NCBI RefSeq assembly: GCF_000711295.1 | Contig: NZ_JOMJ01000004.1 | Location: forward strand, 62,001 to 126,000 | Origin: Desulfohalovibrio reitneri | GTDB taxonomy: Bacteria; Desulfobacterota; Desulfovibrionia; Desulfovibrionales; Desulfovibrionaceae | Reading direction: 5' to 3' | DNA: 64,000 nt | Part shown: positions 27,955 through 36,564 of the stretch, one piece after another | How positions within the stretch are numbered: position 1 is the stretch's first letter | Layout: every line of letters starts with the position of its first letter | Position numbers and translations under genes: made by a program | Notes under the pieces: model-generated | Seen by the model: the letters and a program-made list of their open reading frames with translations, nothing else | The model's database searches: none | What the model was told of the DNA's origin: nothing

Positions 27955-28848
27955 ATGAACAACGCACTGACCATCGACGTGGAGGACTATTTCCACGTCA
28001 CCGCCTTCGAGGGGACGGTCCAACGCAAGGACTGGGACTACTACCCCCTCCGCGTCGTAGACAACACCCACCGTGTCCTCGACCTGCTGGACGAGTTCGG
28101 CCGCCGGGGCACCTTCTTCGTCCTGGGCTGGGTTGCCGAAAAGGCCCCCGAACTGGTGCGGGCCATCGCCCGCCGGGGTCACGAGGTGGCCTGCCACGGC
28201 TACGGTCACGAACTGGTCTACACCCTCTCCCGCGAGGACTTCCGCCGGGACGTCACCTCCGCCAAGTCGCTGCTCGAGGACATCCTGGGGCAGCCGGTCA
28301 CGGGCTACCGCGCCCCCAGCTACTCCATCACCGAGCGCTCCATGTGGGCTCTGGACGTCCTGGTGGAGGCGGGCTTCACCTACGACTCCAGCATCTTCCC
28401 CATTGTGCACGACAACTACGGCGTGCCCCACGCCGAGCGGTTCCCGCACGTCATCGAGCGCGAGGCGGGAAGTTTGGTGGAGTTTCCGCTGACCACCCTG
28501 CGGACCAGGCTGCTGGGCCGGGAGTTCAACCTGCCCATCGCAGGGGGCGGCTACCTGCGCCTGCTGCCGGCTTCGCTGGTGGCCAGGGGGATCAAGCGGA
28601 TCAACCGGGCGGAGCGGCAGCCGGCCGTGCTCTACTTCCACCCTTGGGAAGTCGATCCGGACCAGCCCCGCATCAAGGCCGGGCTGAAATCCAGCTTCCG
28701 CCATTACCTGAACCTGGACAAGACGGAAGACAAACTGCGCCATATGCTCTGCGCCGTGCCCTTCGGCACCATGCGCGCGGCCATCGCGGAGTGGAGCGAG
28801 GCGCGGCAAGCGTGCCCCGCGGCCGAGGCAGCCGCGGAAGCCACCTAG
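27955..28848 (+). CDS. Polysaccharide deacetylase, exosortase-locus type (DUF3473)
   Basis: 297-residue NodB-fold enzyme. It begins directly with TIDVEDYFHV, the metal-site Asp region, followed by the His pair in RRGHEVACHGYGHE and the RAPSYSI loop. No signal peptide is present, so it acts in the cytoplasm, presumably on lipid-linked N-acetyl sugars. Features match the TIGR03006 family. GGGGAGG seven bases before ATG supports the start. Confidence 0.92.
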   Translation: MNNALTIDVEDYFHVTAFEGTVQRKDWDYYPLRVVDNTHRVLDLLDEFGRRGTFFVLGWVAEKAPELVRAIARRGHEVACHGYGHELVYTLSREDFRRDVTSAKSLLEDILGQPVTGYRAPSYSITERSMWALDVLVEAGFTYDSSIFPIVHDNYGVPHAERFPHVIEREAGSLVEFPLTTLRTRLLGREFNLPIAGGGYLRLLPASLVARGIKRINRAERQPAVLYFHPWEVDPDQPRIKAGLKSSFRHYLNLDKTEDKLRHMLCAVPFGTMRAAIAEWSEARQACPAAEAAAEAT

Positions 28849-28861
28849 AGGGGAGTGGAGC

Positions 28862-30265
28862 ATGCGGGAAGTCAATCGCGGCGACATCTATTCCCGAGTG
28901 GTGCGTCACGTGGTGGCGCCCATGTGGGCCGCCTGGGAAGGCTCGCCATACCTGAAGCACCTGGCCCGGCTGCGCCGGGCGCAGTACCGTACCCTGGAAG
29001 AAGTCAAGGCGGACCAGTTCCGGCGGCTGCGCGAACTGCTCTCCCACGCCTACGCCCACGTCCCCTACTACCGGAGCCGGTTCGACGCCGCCGGGGTGCG
29101 GCCGGAGGACGTGGCCTGCCTGGACGACCTGCGCCGCCTGCCGGTGCTGACCAAGGACGATATCCGGGCCAACCGCGAGGCCATGGTGGCTGACAACGTG
29201 CCCGCCGACAGGCTGCACCCGCGCAAGACCTCCGGCTCCACCGGCGTCTCCCTGCAATTCTCCGTGGACGATGACAGCATGCAATGGAAGCGCGGCTGCA
29301 CCTACCGCCACGACGAGTGGGCGGGCTGGCGGCTGGGCGAGCGGGTGGGGCTGGTCTGGGGCAACCCGGAGTACAAGGGGTCCTGGCGCGGCTGGCTGCG
29401 CAATGCCCTGTTGCACCGGGGCACCTACCTGGACACCCTGCGCATGGACGACGAGGCCATGCGCGACTTCCACTCCCGGATCATGCGGGAGAAGCCCACG
29501 CTGCTCTTCGGCCACGCCCACTCCCTGTACCTCTTCGCTTGCTTCGTGCGCGACAACGGGCTGGAGCCGCCCAGGCCCAGGGGCGTCATCTCCACGGCCA
29601 TGGTGCTGCACGACTACGAGCGGCGCGTGGTGGAGGAGACCTTCGGCTGCCGGGCCACCAACCGCTACGGCTGCGAGGAGGTGAGCCTCATCGCCTGCGA
29701 GTGCGAGGCGCACCAGGGGCTGCACGTGAACATGGACACCCTGGTGGTGGAGTGTTTGCGCGACGGCCGTCCGGCCGAGCCGGGCGAGACCGGCGCGCTG
29801 GTGGTCACCGACCTGACCAATTACGGCATGCCCTTCATCCGCTACCTGGTGGGCGACACGGCCCGCATGGCCGCCGATCCCTGCTCCTGCGGCCGCGGCT
29901 ATCCCCTCATCGAGTCCCTGGAAGGGCGCATCGCCGACTACGTGCGCACTCCGGAAGGGGAGTACGTCTCCGGCATCTCCCTCACCGAAAACTTCGCCAT
30001 GGTGCTGGAAGGGGTGAAGCAGATGCAGATCGTGCAGGACCGGCTGGACCACCTGGTTTTCCGGGTGGTTCCGGGCGAGGACGGCAACCAGGGCTTGGAG
30101 GCGGACATCGCCTCCCTGGTGGAGCAACGCTTCGGCAGGGGCATGGAGCACCAGGTGGAGTACGTGGACTCCATCCAGTCCGAGGAATCCGGTAAGTACC
30201 GCTTCTGCATCTCCAAACTGGACGCGGCCCAAGCCTTCCGGGCCGGAGAGGCGGCCAGGCAATGA
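28862..30265 (+). CDS. CapK/PaaK-like adenylate-forming ligase
   Basis: 467-residue member of the phenylacetate-CoA ligase family, of the branch found in capsule clusters (CapK). The AMP-binding motif is KTSGSTGVS. A Cys pair lies in ECEAHQG and CSCGRGYP. It probably activates an acid that decorates the polysaccharide or is passed to a transferase such as the FemAB-like protein; the substrate cannot be read from the sequence. Thirteen bases separate it from the deacetylase, and its stop overlaps the next start. Confidence 0.88.
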   Translation: MREVNRGDIYSRVVRHVVAPMWAAWEGSPYLKHLARLRRAQYRTLEEVKADQFRRLRELLSHAYAHVPYYRSRFDAAGVRPEDVACLDDLRRLPVLTKDDIRANREAMVADNVPADRLHPRKTSGSTGVSLQFSVDDDSMQWKRGCTYRHDEWAGWRLGERVGLVWGNPEYKGSWRGWLRNALLHRGTYLDTLRMDDEAMRDFHSRIMREKPTLLFGHAHSLYLFACFVRDNGLEPPRPRGVISTAMVLHDYERRVVEETFGCRATNRYGCEEVSLIACECEAHQGLHVNMDTLVVECLRDGRPAEPGETGALVVTDLTNYGMPFIRYLVGDTARMAADPCSCGRGYPLIESLEGRIADYVRTPEGEYVSGISLTENFAMVLEGVKQMQIVQDRLDHLVFRVVPGEDGNQGLEADIASLVEQRFGRGMEHQVEYVDSIQSEESGKYRFCISKLDAAQAFRAGEAARQ

Positions 30266-31422
30266 CCGCCCTGCTTCTGGCCATTCCCCTGGCCGGCCTG
30301 ACCCTGGCCGTGGCCTACCTCTGGCTCATGGCCCTGGCGGGCCTGCGCCGCCCGTCCGCCCGGGTGGAGGCGGCGGGCGAGTCCCTGCGCTTCGCGGTGG
30401 TGGTCCCGGCCCATGACGAGGAGGAGACCATCGCTCCCACCCTGGCCAGCCTGCACGCCATGGACTACCCGGCGGACTCCTTCCAGGTGGTGGTGCTGGC
30501 GGACAACTGCACCGACGACACCGCCGGGACCGCCCGCCGCGCCGGGGCGCGCTGCATCGAGCGCACCGCCCCGGATCGCCGAGGCAAGGGGCAGGCCCTG
30601 CGGCACGCCTTCGACATCCTGCTGGGCGAGGACGTCCAGGCCGTGGCCGTGGTGGACGCGGACACGGTGGTGGAGCCGGATTTCCTGCGGGCGGCGGATG
30701 CCCGGCTACGGGCGGGCGAGCGGGTGGTCCAGGCGCGCTACGGTGTGGAGAACCCGGACGACACGGCCCTCACCTACATGCTGGCCGTGGGCAACGCCAT
30801 CGAGAACGACCTCTTCCTGCGCGGCCGGGAGCGGCTGGGGCTGCCCTCCATCCTGCGCGGCAACGGCATGGCCTTCGGCGCGGAGCTGCTGCGGGAGCAC
30901 CCGTGGGAAGCGGGTTCCGTGGTGGAGGACACCGAATACTCCCTGGACCTGCTGCTGGCCGGAGTGCCCACCCGCTTCGCCGGGGAGACCGAGGTGCGCG
31001 CCCCCCTGCCGCGCACCCTGGAGCAGGCCGCCTCCCAGCGCGTGCGCTGGGCCTCGGGCAACAGCGGGGTGGCCCGCCGCAAGGCGCGCGATTTGCTGGC
31101 CGAGGGACTGCGCAGAGGGCGGCCGGAGCTTCTGGACACGGCCTTCTGCCTGGCCATCCGTAGCAAACCGCTTTTGCTGCTGGCCTCTTTTCTCCTGGCC
31201 GGGGCGAGCCTGCTGGCGGGCGAGCACGCCCCCTGGGCCGTGACCCTGGCCGGGCTGCTGGCGGCCTACATGGCGCTGGGCATGGTGGTCATGGGGCTCA
31301 CCCCCGCCCGGCTGCGGCTGGCCCTGGCCGCCCCCTTTTCCCTGGCTTGGCTCACGGCGGTCTCCCTGCTGGGGCTGACCGGCTTCCGGGGCGGGCAATG
31401 GACACGCACGGGGAGGGCCTGA
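30262..31422 (+). CDS. Membrane glycosyltransferase family 2 (processive type)
   Basis: 386-residue inner-membrane glycosyltransferase. A first helix (about 3-25) is followed by a GT-A domain with VVVPAHDEEETI, the acidic motifs LADNC and VVDADT, and QRVRW, the QxxRW motif of processive GT2 enzymes. Two to three helices close the protein (about 295-380). It may add or polymerise a hexose or N-acetylhexosamine. ATGA overlap with the upstream gene. Confidence 0.9.
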   Translation: MTALLLAIPLAGLTLAVAYLWLMALAGLRRPSARVEAAGESLRFAVVVPAHDEEETIAPTLASLHAMDYPADSFQVVVLADNCTDDTAGTARRAGARCIERTAPDRRGKGQALRHAFDILLGEDVQAVAVVDADTVVEPDFLRAADARLRAGERVVQARYGVENPDDTALTYMLAVGNAIENDLFLRGRERLGLPSILRGNGMAFGAELLREHPWEAGSVVEDTEYSLDLLLAGVPTRFAGETEVRAPLPRTLEQAASQRVRWASGNSGVARRKARDLLAEGLRRGRPELLDTAFCLAIRSKPLLLLASFLLAGASLLAGEHAPWAVTLAGLLAAYMALGMVVMGLTPARLRLALAAPFSLAWLTAVSLLGLTGFRGGQWTRTGRA

Positions 31423-32558
31423 TGCCGCGAATCGCCCATCTCATCGCCACCAATTTCTACGGCGGGCCGGAGCGGCAGATTCTCTGGCACGCCCGCCACC
31501 TGTCCAAGCGCGGCTACCAGCCTCTCATCGTCTCCTTTCAGGAGCACGGCAAGGAAAACGAGCTGCTGCTGGCGGCCGGGCGGGCAGGGGTGGACCACCG
31601 GGGCCTGAAGGCGCGAAGCCCCTTCCATCCCGGTTCGGTGTACGAGCTGGCCCGGCTGCTGCGACGCGACGGCGTGCGGGTGCTGGTCACGCACGGCTAC
31701 AAGGCCAACGTCGTCGGGCGGCTGGCCTCCTGGCTGACCGGCATCCCCGAGGTGGCCGTTTCCCGGGGCTGGACCGGGGAGAACGGCCGGGTGCGGCTCT
31801 ATGAGAAGCTGGACAAGCTCTTTCTGCGGCTGGCCGACCAGGTGGTGGCCGTGTCCGGCGGGCAGCGCGAGAAGGTGCTGGCCTGCGGCGTGCCCGGGGA
31901 GCGGGTCTGCGTCATCCACAACGGCATCGACCTGGAGAGTTTTCCCGGCCCCTGCGAGCACAGCGTGCGACGGGAGCTGGGCGTGCCGGATGATGCCCCC
32001 TTCGTGGTCTCCGCGGGCAGGTTGAGCCCGGAGAAGAACCATATGGGCTTCATCGAGGCCGCGGGCATGGTGCTCACGGAACGCCCGGACACCCGCTTCG
32101 CCGTGTTCGGCGAGGGGTTCCTCCGGCCTGAGCTGGAGCGGGCGGTGGCCGAACTGGAACTTGAGGACCGCTTCTTCCTGCCCGGCTTCCGGCCGGACGT
32201 GCGCTCGCTGCTGCACGAGGCGGACGTTTTCGTGCTGCCGTCCCACACCGAGGGCCTGCCCAACGTCATCCTGGAGGCCTTCGCCTGCGGCAAGCCGGTG
32301 GTGGCCACGGCCGTGGGCGGCACGCCGGAGGTGGTGCGGCACGGCGTGGACGGCTTCCTGACCAGGCCGAACGACCCCGGCGCACTGTCCGAGGCGTTGC
32401 TGGCGCTCATCGACTCCCCTGAATTGCGGGCCGAAATGGGTGGCAACGGGCTGAACCACGTGCGCGAGCGATTCGACTTCGCCGACCAGACCAACCGCTA
32501 CCTGGAGCACTACCAGCGGCTGCTGGAGACCAATTCGCGCGGGGAGGGCAGGGCATGA
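31422..32558 (+). CDS. Glycosyltransferase family 4 (GT-B)
   Basis: 378-residue cytoplasmic glycosyltransferase. The N-terminal motif is YGGPERQ; the C-terminal domain has SAGRLSPEKN and the nucleotide-sugar motif PSHTEGLPNVILEAFACGKP with the E-x7-E pattern. The start at 31422 (TGATG overlap, GGGAGG upstream) removes a longer frame that runs into the previous gene. It adds one sugar of the repeat unit; the donor is unknown. Confidence 0.92.
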   Translation: MPRIAHLIATNFYGGPERQILWHARHLSKRGYQPLIVSFQEHGKENELLLAAGRAGVDHRGLKARSPFHPGSVYELARLLRRDGVRVLVTHGYKANVVGRLASWLTGIPEVAVSRGWTGENGRVRLYEKLDKLFLRLADQVVAVSGGQREKVLACGVPGERVCVIHNGIDLESFPGPCEHSVRRELGVPDDAPFVVSAGRLSPEKNHMGFIEAAGMVLTERPDTRFAVFGEGFLRPELERAVAELELEDRFFLPGFRPDVRSLLHEADVFVLPSHTEGLPNVILEAFACGKPVVATAVGGTPEVVRHGVDGFLTRPNDPGALSEALLALIDSPELRAEMGGNGLNHVRERFDFADQTNRYLEHYQRLLETNSRGEGRA

Positions 32559-33626
32559 GTGGCCGGGAGAGGGAAGCCCCCTTCATCACGGTGGTCATGC
32601 CGGTGCGCAACGAGGCGCGCTTCATCGAGGGAACACTTTACAGCCTGCTGGAGCAGGACTACCCCGGGGACCGATTCGAGATCATCGTGGCCGACGGCTT
32701 TTCCGACGACGGCACCCGGGACATTGTTTCCCGGCTGGCCGGGAGCCATCCCCAGGTGCGGCTGGCGGACAACCCGGGCCGCCGCTCCAGCGCCGGGCGC
32801 AACGTGGGCTTCCGTCTGGGGCGGGGCGACTACTTCCTGGTGGTGGACGGCCACTGCCACATTCCCACCACCGGCCTGCTGGCCCACCTGGCCCGCATCT
32901 TCCGCGAGACGGGAGCGGATTGCCTGGGCCGCCCCAACCCCTCGACCCGCCCGACCTGACCCCCTTCCAACGGGCTGTGGCCGAGGCCCGGGCCTCGCGG
33001 TTGGGGCACGGCGGTGGCTCCCTCATCTATTCCGGCTACGAGGGCTACGCCAGCCCGGTGAGCAACGGCGCGGCCTACAGCCGCCGGGCCCTGGACCGGG
33101 TGGGGCTGGTGGACGAGTCCTTCGACGCCTGCGAGGACGTGGAATTCAATCACCGGGTGGAGCGCGCGGGACTGCGCACCTACACCAGCCCGGCCCTGAC
33201 CGTGCGCTACTACCCGCGCGAGTCCTTTTCCTCCCTGCTGCGGCAGATGGTCCGCTACGGCGAGGGGCGCTGCCGCTTGTGGCGCAAGCATCCCTCCAGC
33301 CTGTCCGCCACCACCCTGGTTCCGCCCCTGTTCGCGGCAGGAGCGGCGGCCGCTCCGGTCGGCCTGGCCGCCTCCGCCATCGGCGCGCTGCCCATGTGGC
33401 TGGGCGCGGCCCTGCCGCCGGGCTGGCCGCCTACGCTCTGTTGGTGACGGTCCAGAGCCTGGCCCTGGCCAAGAGGCTGGGCCGCTCGGCCGTCTGGCTG
33501 CCGCTCATCTTTTCGGCCATCCACGCCGGACTGGGCGCGGGCTTTTTGCGCGAGCTTGTCCGGGGGGGCGGCCGCGCCGAATCCGGCCCCGCCCGCCAGC
33601 CCGTGGGCGAGGAGGGCGGCACGTGA
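32555..33626 (+). pseudogene. ExoA-like glycosyltransferase family 2 gene with two frame breaks
   Basis: Homologous sequence runs through three frames. Part 1 (32555 to about 32940) holds TVVMPVRNEARFI and VADGFSDDGT, then stops at 32959. Part 2 (about 32935-33420) resumes with LDPPDLTPFQRAV and continues through ACEDVEFNHRVE. Part 3 (about 33420-33626) gives the C-terminal membrane helices and ends in a GTGA overlap with the next gene, the pattern of intact neighbours. One extra C in the CCCC run near 32935 would restore GRPQPLDPPDL; one extra base near 33410-33416 restores the second join. The repaired protein has about 357 residues. Sequencing error at GC-rich runs, true decay and phase variation are all possible. 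Confidence 0.8.
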
Positions 33627-34552
33627 GCCTGGTTTCGGTGGTCGTCTCGGCCTACAACTACGCCGCCTACATCCCCCAGGCCCTGGACTCGGTGCTGGCC
33701 CAGACCCACGCCGACCTGGACGTGGTGGTGGTGGACGACGGCTCCACGGACAACACCGCCGAGGTGGTGGCCCGCTACCTGTCCGACCCCAGGGTGCGCT
33801 ACGTGTACCAGGACAACGCCGGGCAGGCCGCGGCCAAGAACCGGGGACTGCGGGAGAGCGCCTCCGACCTGGTGGCCTTTCTGGACGCGGACGACGTCTG
33901 CCTGCCCACGCGCATCGAGAAGCAGCTCCGCCTCTTCGACGACCCGGACGTGGGTGTGGTCTACGCCAAGCGGGTGCTCATCGACGCCCTTGGCAAGGAG
34001 TCGCCCTTCAACCATCCCCCCCTGTACCGGGGCTGGGTGCTGGACCGCGCCTTCGTGGACAACTTCATCTGCTTTTCCTCCTCCATGGTGCGCAAACCGT
34101 TCTTCCTGCGGGCCGGGGGGTTCGACGAGTCCATGGCCATGGGCATCGACTACGACCTGTGGATACGCATGGCCGCCATCTGCGCCTTCGACTACGTGGA
34201 CGAGGAGCTGGTCAAGTACCGGGTGGGCCACGGCAACATGTCCACCAATACGGAAAAGCGGCTGCGCTCGGCCTGGGATATCCAGGAGCGGAACCTGCGC
34301 GATCCCGAAGTGCGGCGCAGGCTGCGGCCCGGCACCGTGGGCGAGGCCCGGGCCTGCCTGCTGCGCACCTACGGCAAGCTGCGGGCCGCCCAGGGCAGGC
34401 CTCTGGCCGCGCTGGGCTTTTTCGGGGCCTCGCTCTCGCGCCGTCCCTTGTGGGCCGGAACCTGGCGGGCCATGCTCCGGGCGGCCATGCCGCAGCGGGC
34501 GGTGGACCTGTACAAGGGACTGCGGCGGCCGAAGGAGGCGCGGGGCTCGTGA
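33623..34552 (+). CDS. Glycosyltransferase family 2
   Basis: 309-residue GT-A enzyme with VVVSAYNYAAYI, VVDDGSTDNT and the DXD-type FLDADDV. No membrane helix. GTG start overlapping the upstream stop (GTGA), which also shows that the broken gene before it once ended in this frame. It adds one sugar to the lipid-linked repeat unit; the donor is unknown. Confidence 0.92.
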   Translation: MSLVSVVVSAYNYAAYIPQALDSVLAQTHADLDVVVVDDGSTDNTAEVVARYLSDPRVRYVYQDNAGQAAAKNRGLRESASDLVAFLDADDVCLPTRIEKQLRLFDDPDVGVVYAKRVLIDALGKESPFNHPPLYRGWVLDRAFVDNFICFSSSMVRKPFFLRAGGFDESMAMGIDYDLWIRMAAICAFDYVDEELVKYRVGHGNMSTNTEKRLRSAWDIQERNLRDPEVRRRLRPGTVGEARACLLRTYGKLRAAQGRPLAALGFFGASLSRRPLWAGTWRAMLRAAMPQRAVDLYKGLRRPKEARGS

Positions 34553-35724
34553 AAACGCGCGTCTGCCTGCTCATCGACACGGTGTATTCCCCGTCCGGGG
34601 GGACGGAGAAGCAGCTCCTCCAGCTGCTGCGCCACATGGACCGGGACGAATTCGAGCCCAGGCTGTGCGTGCTGCGAAACTCGGATTGGCTGCGCCAGAG
34701 GTTCGACCTCGCTCCCCTGGACGTGCTCGGCCTGGACAGCTTTCGCCGCCCGAGCGGCTGGGCCGGGGTGCTGCGGCTGGCCTCCCTGCTGCGCCGCCAC
34801 CGCATCGACGTGGTCCACACGCATTTCCGCGACGCCTCCATCGCGGGCATTCCGGCGGCCAAGCTGGCCGGGGTGCGCGGGGTGGTGGCCGCCCGCCGCA
34901 ACCAGGGCTACTGGATGACCCCCCTGGAACTGCGCCTGCAGCGGACCCTCAACCGCTGGGTGGACGTCTTTGTGGCCAACTCGGACAGCACCCGGCGCTG
35001 GTGCCGGGAGACCGAAGGCGTGCCCACTGAACGGGTGCTGGTGGTCTACAACGGCCTGGACCTGGCAGCCTTCGACCCGGCGGACGCGGGTGGCCGGGAG
35101 GCCGTGCGCCGCGACCTCGGCATCCCGCCGGACGCGCCCGCCGCCTGCATCGTGGCCAATATGCGGCCGGTCAAGCGCATGGATGTTTTTCTACGCGCGG
35201 CGGCCCGGGCGAGGCAGAGCGTGCCCGGCGCGCGGTTCGTGGTGGTTGGGGACGGCCCCCAGCGCGGTGCAATGGAAGCCCTGGCGAGGGAACTGGAACT
35301 GGACGGCTCGGTCATCTTCCTGGGCAACCGGAACGACGTGCCCCGCCTGCTCCCGGCCATGGACGTCGGCGTGCTGGCCTCGGACTCCGAGAGCTTTTCC
35401 AACTCCGTGGCCGAGTATATGGCCTCGGGGTTGGCCGTGGCAGCCACGGACGTGGGCGGCTGCCGGGAAGCCCTGGGAGAGGAGGGCGTCGGGGCCATCG
35501 TGGCCTCGGGCGACCACGCGGCCCTGGGCGAGGCCCTGGCCGGGCAACTGCTGGACCGTCCGGCCCTGCTGCGGGCCCGGCGGGACAATCCGGCCCGGGC
35601 GGCCGAGCTCTTTTCCCTGTCCGAGTGCGTGAGGGCGCACGAATCCGTGTATCGTCGTCTGGCGGGCAACGACGTCGCGAGCGAAGCCGCGGACTCGGCC
35701 GCCCCGGCGGGGAGGGGCGCGTGA
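34549..35724 (+). CDS. Glycosyltransferase family 4 (GT-B)
   Basis: 391-residue enzyme with YSPSGGTEKQ near the N-terminus, VVYNGLDLAAF in the linker and the C-terminal motif ASDSESFSNSVAEYMASGLA. The GTG start at 34549 (GTGA overlap) is preferred to a frame reaching back into the previous gene. It probably acts right after, or on the same intermediate as, the family 2 enzyme encoded before it. Confidence 0.92.
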   Translation: MKTRVCLLIDTVYSPSGGTEKQLLQLLRHMDRDEFEPRLCVLRNSDWLRQRFDLAPLDVLGLDSFRRPSGWAGVLRLASLLRRHRIDVVHTHFRDASIAGIPAAKLAGVRGVVAARRNQGYWMTPLELRLQRTLNRWVDVFVANSDSTRRWCRETEGVPTERVLVVYNGLDLAAFDPADAGGREAVRRDLGIPPDAPAACIVANMRPVKRMDVFLRAAARARQSVPGARFVVVGDGPQRGAMEALARELELDGSVIFLGNRNDVPRLLPAMDVGVLASDSESFSNSVAEYMASGLAVAATDVGGCREALGEEGVGAIVASGDHAALGEALAGQLLDRPALLRARRDNPARAAELFSLSECVRAHESVYRRLAGNDVASEAADSAAPAGRGA

Positions 35725-36521
35725 GGGCGCTGAAGGACATGGTGCTGTGGGGATTCGTCTACCTGTGGTCGCCCTGCCGCAACGCGGTCCGCTCCCTGTT
35801 CGGCCGCTCCCATGCGGTCATCATCAACTACCACCGGGTGAACGACGCCCACCGCGACACCGTGAGCGTGGGGGAGGAGCAGTTCCGGCGGCAGATGCGC
35901 ATCCTCAAGCGCAGGTGCCGGGTGCAGGACATGCATAGCTTTTTGGAGGCGCGGGGCGAGAAACGCCGCCGCACCGTGGCCCTGGTGACCTTCGACGACG
36001 GCTACGACGACAACTACGAGGCGGCCAAGCACCTCCGCGAGGTGGGCCTGCCCTGCACGTTCTTCGTGACCACCCGCAAGGTTGGAACGGAGGAGGGCTT
36101 CGCCCACGACCTGAAAAAGCTGGGCCGGGCCGTGCCCACGCTCAGCTGGGACCGTGTCCGGGAAATGCGGAAGTGGGGGTTCGGCATCGGCAACCACACC
36201 GCCACCCACCCCAGGCTCTCCACCCTGGACACGGACGAGGCGCTTGGGGAGATAGCCTCCGGCATGGAGGACCTGCGCCGGGAGGTCGGGGCGAACTGCG
36301 GCGAGCGGTGGTTCGCCTATCCCCACGGCAGGCCGGAGGACATCAGCGACGAGGTCCGCCGGCGGCTGCCGGAAATCGGCGTGGAGTGCTGCTTCTCGGC
36401 CTACGGCGGCACCTGCCCGCCGGACTTCGACCGCTTCGACATCCGCCGCCAGGGCGTCCACCACGCCTTCAGCGACCTGTACTTCAAGGCCCTGGTCGAG
36501 GGGTGGCGGGTCCGTTCGTGA
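35721..36521 (+). CDS. Polysaccharide deacetylase (NodB fold), second in operon
   Basis: 266-residue deacetylase with the metal Asp in LVTFDDGYDDNY, the His pair in GIGNHTATHPRLS, and YPHGRPED near the end. An N-terminal hydrophobic patch (about 5-20) might anchor it to the membrane. It is distinct from the enzyme at 27955, so two deacetylation steps may occur, perhaps one cytoplasmic and one at the membrane. GTG start at 35721 in a GTGA overlap. Confidence 0.9.
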   Translation: MRALKDMVLWGFVYLWSPCRNAVRSLFGRSHAVIINYHRVNDAHRDTVSVGEEQFRRQMRILKRRCRVQDMHSFLEARGEKRRRTVALVTFDDGYDDNYEAAKHLREVGLPCTFFVTTRKVGTEEGFAHDLKKLGRAVPTLSWDRVREMRKWGFGIGNHTATHPRLSTLDTDEALGEIASGMEDLRREVGANCGERWFAYPHGRPEDISDEVRRRLPEIGVECCFSAYGGTCPPDFDRFDIRRQGVHHAFSDLYFKALVEGWRVRS

Positions 36522-36564
36522 ATCAGTCGTCCCGGGGTTCCGGGGCGGATTAGGGGGAGTGGCA

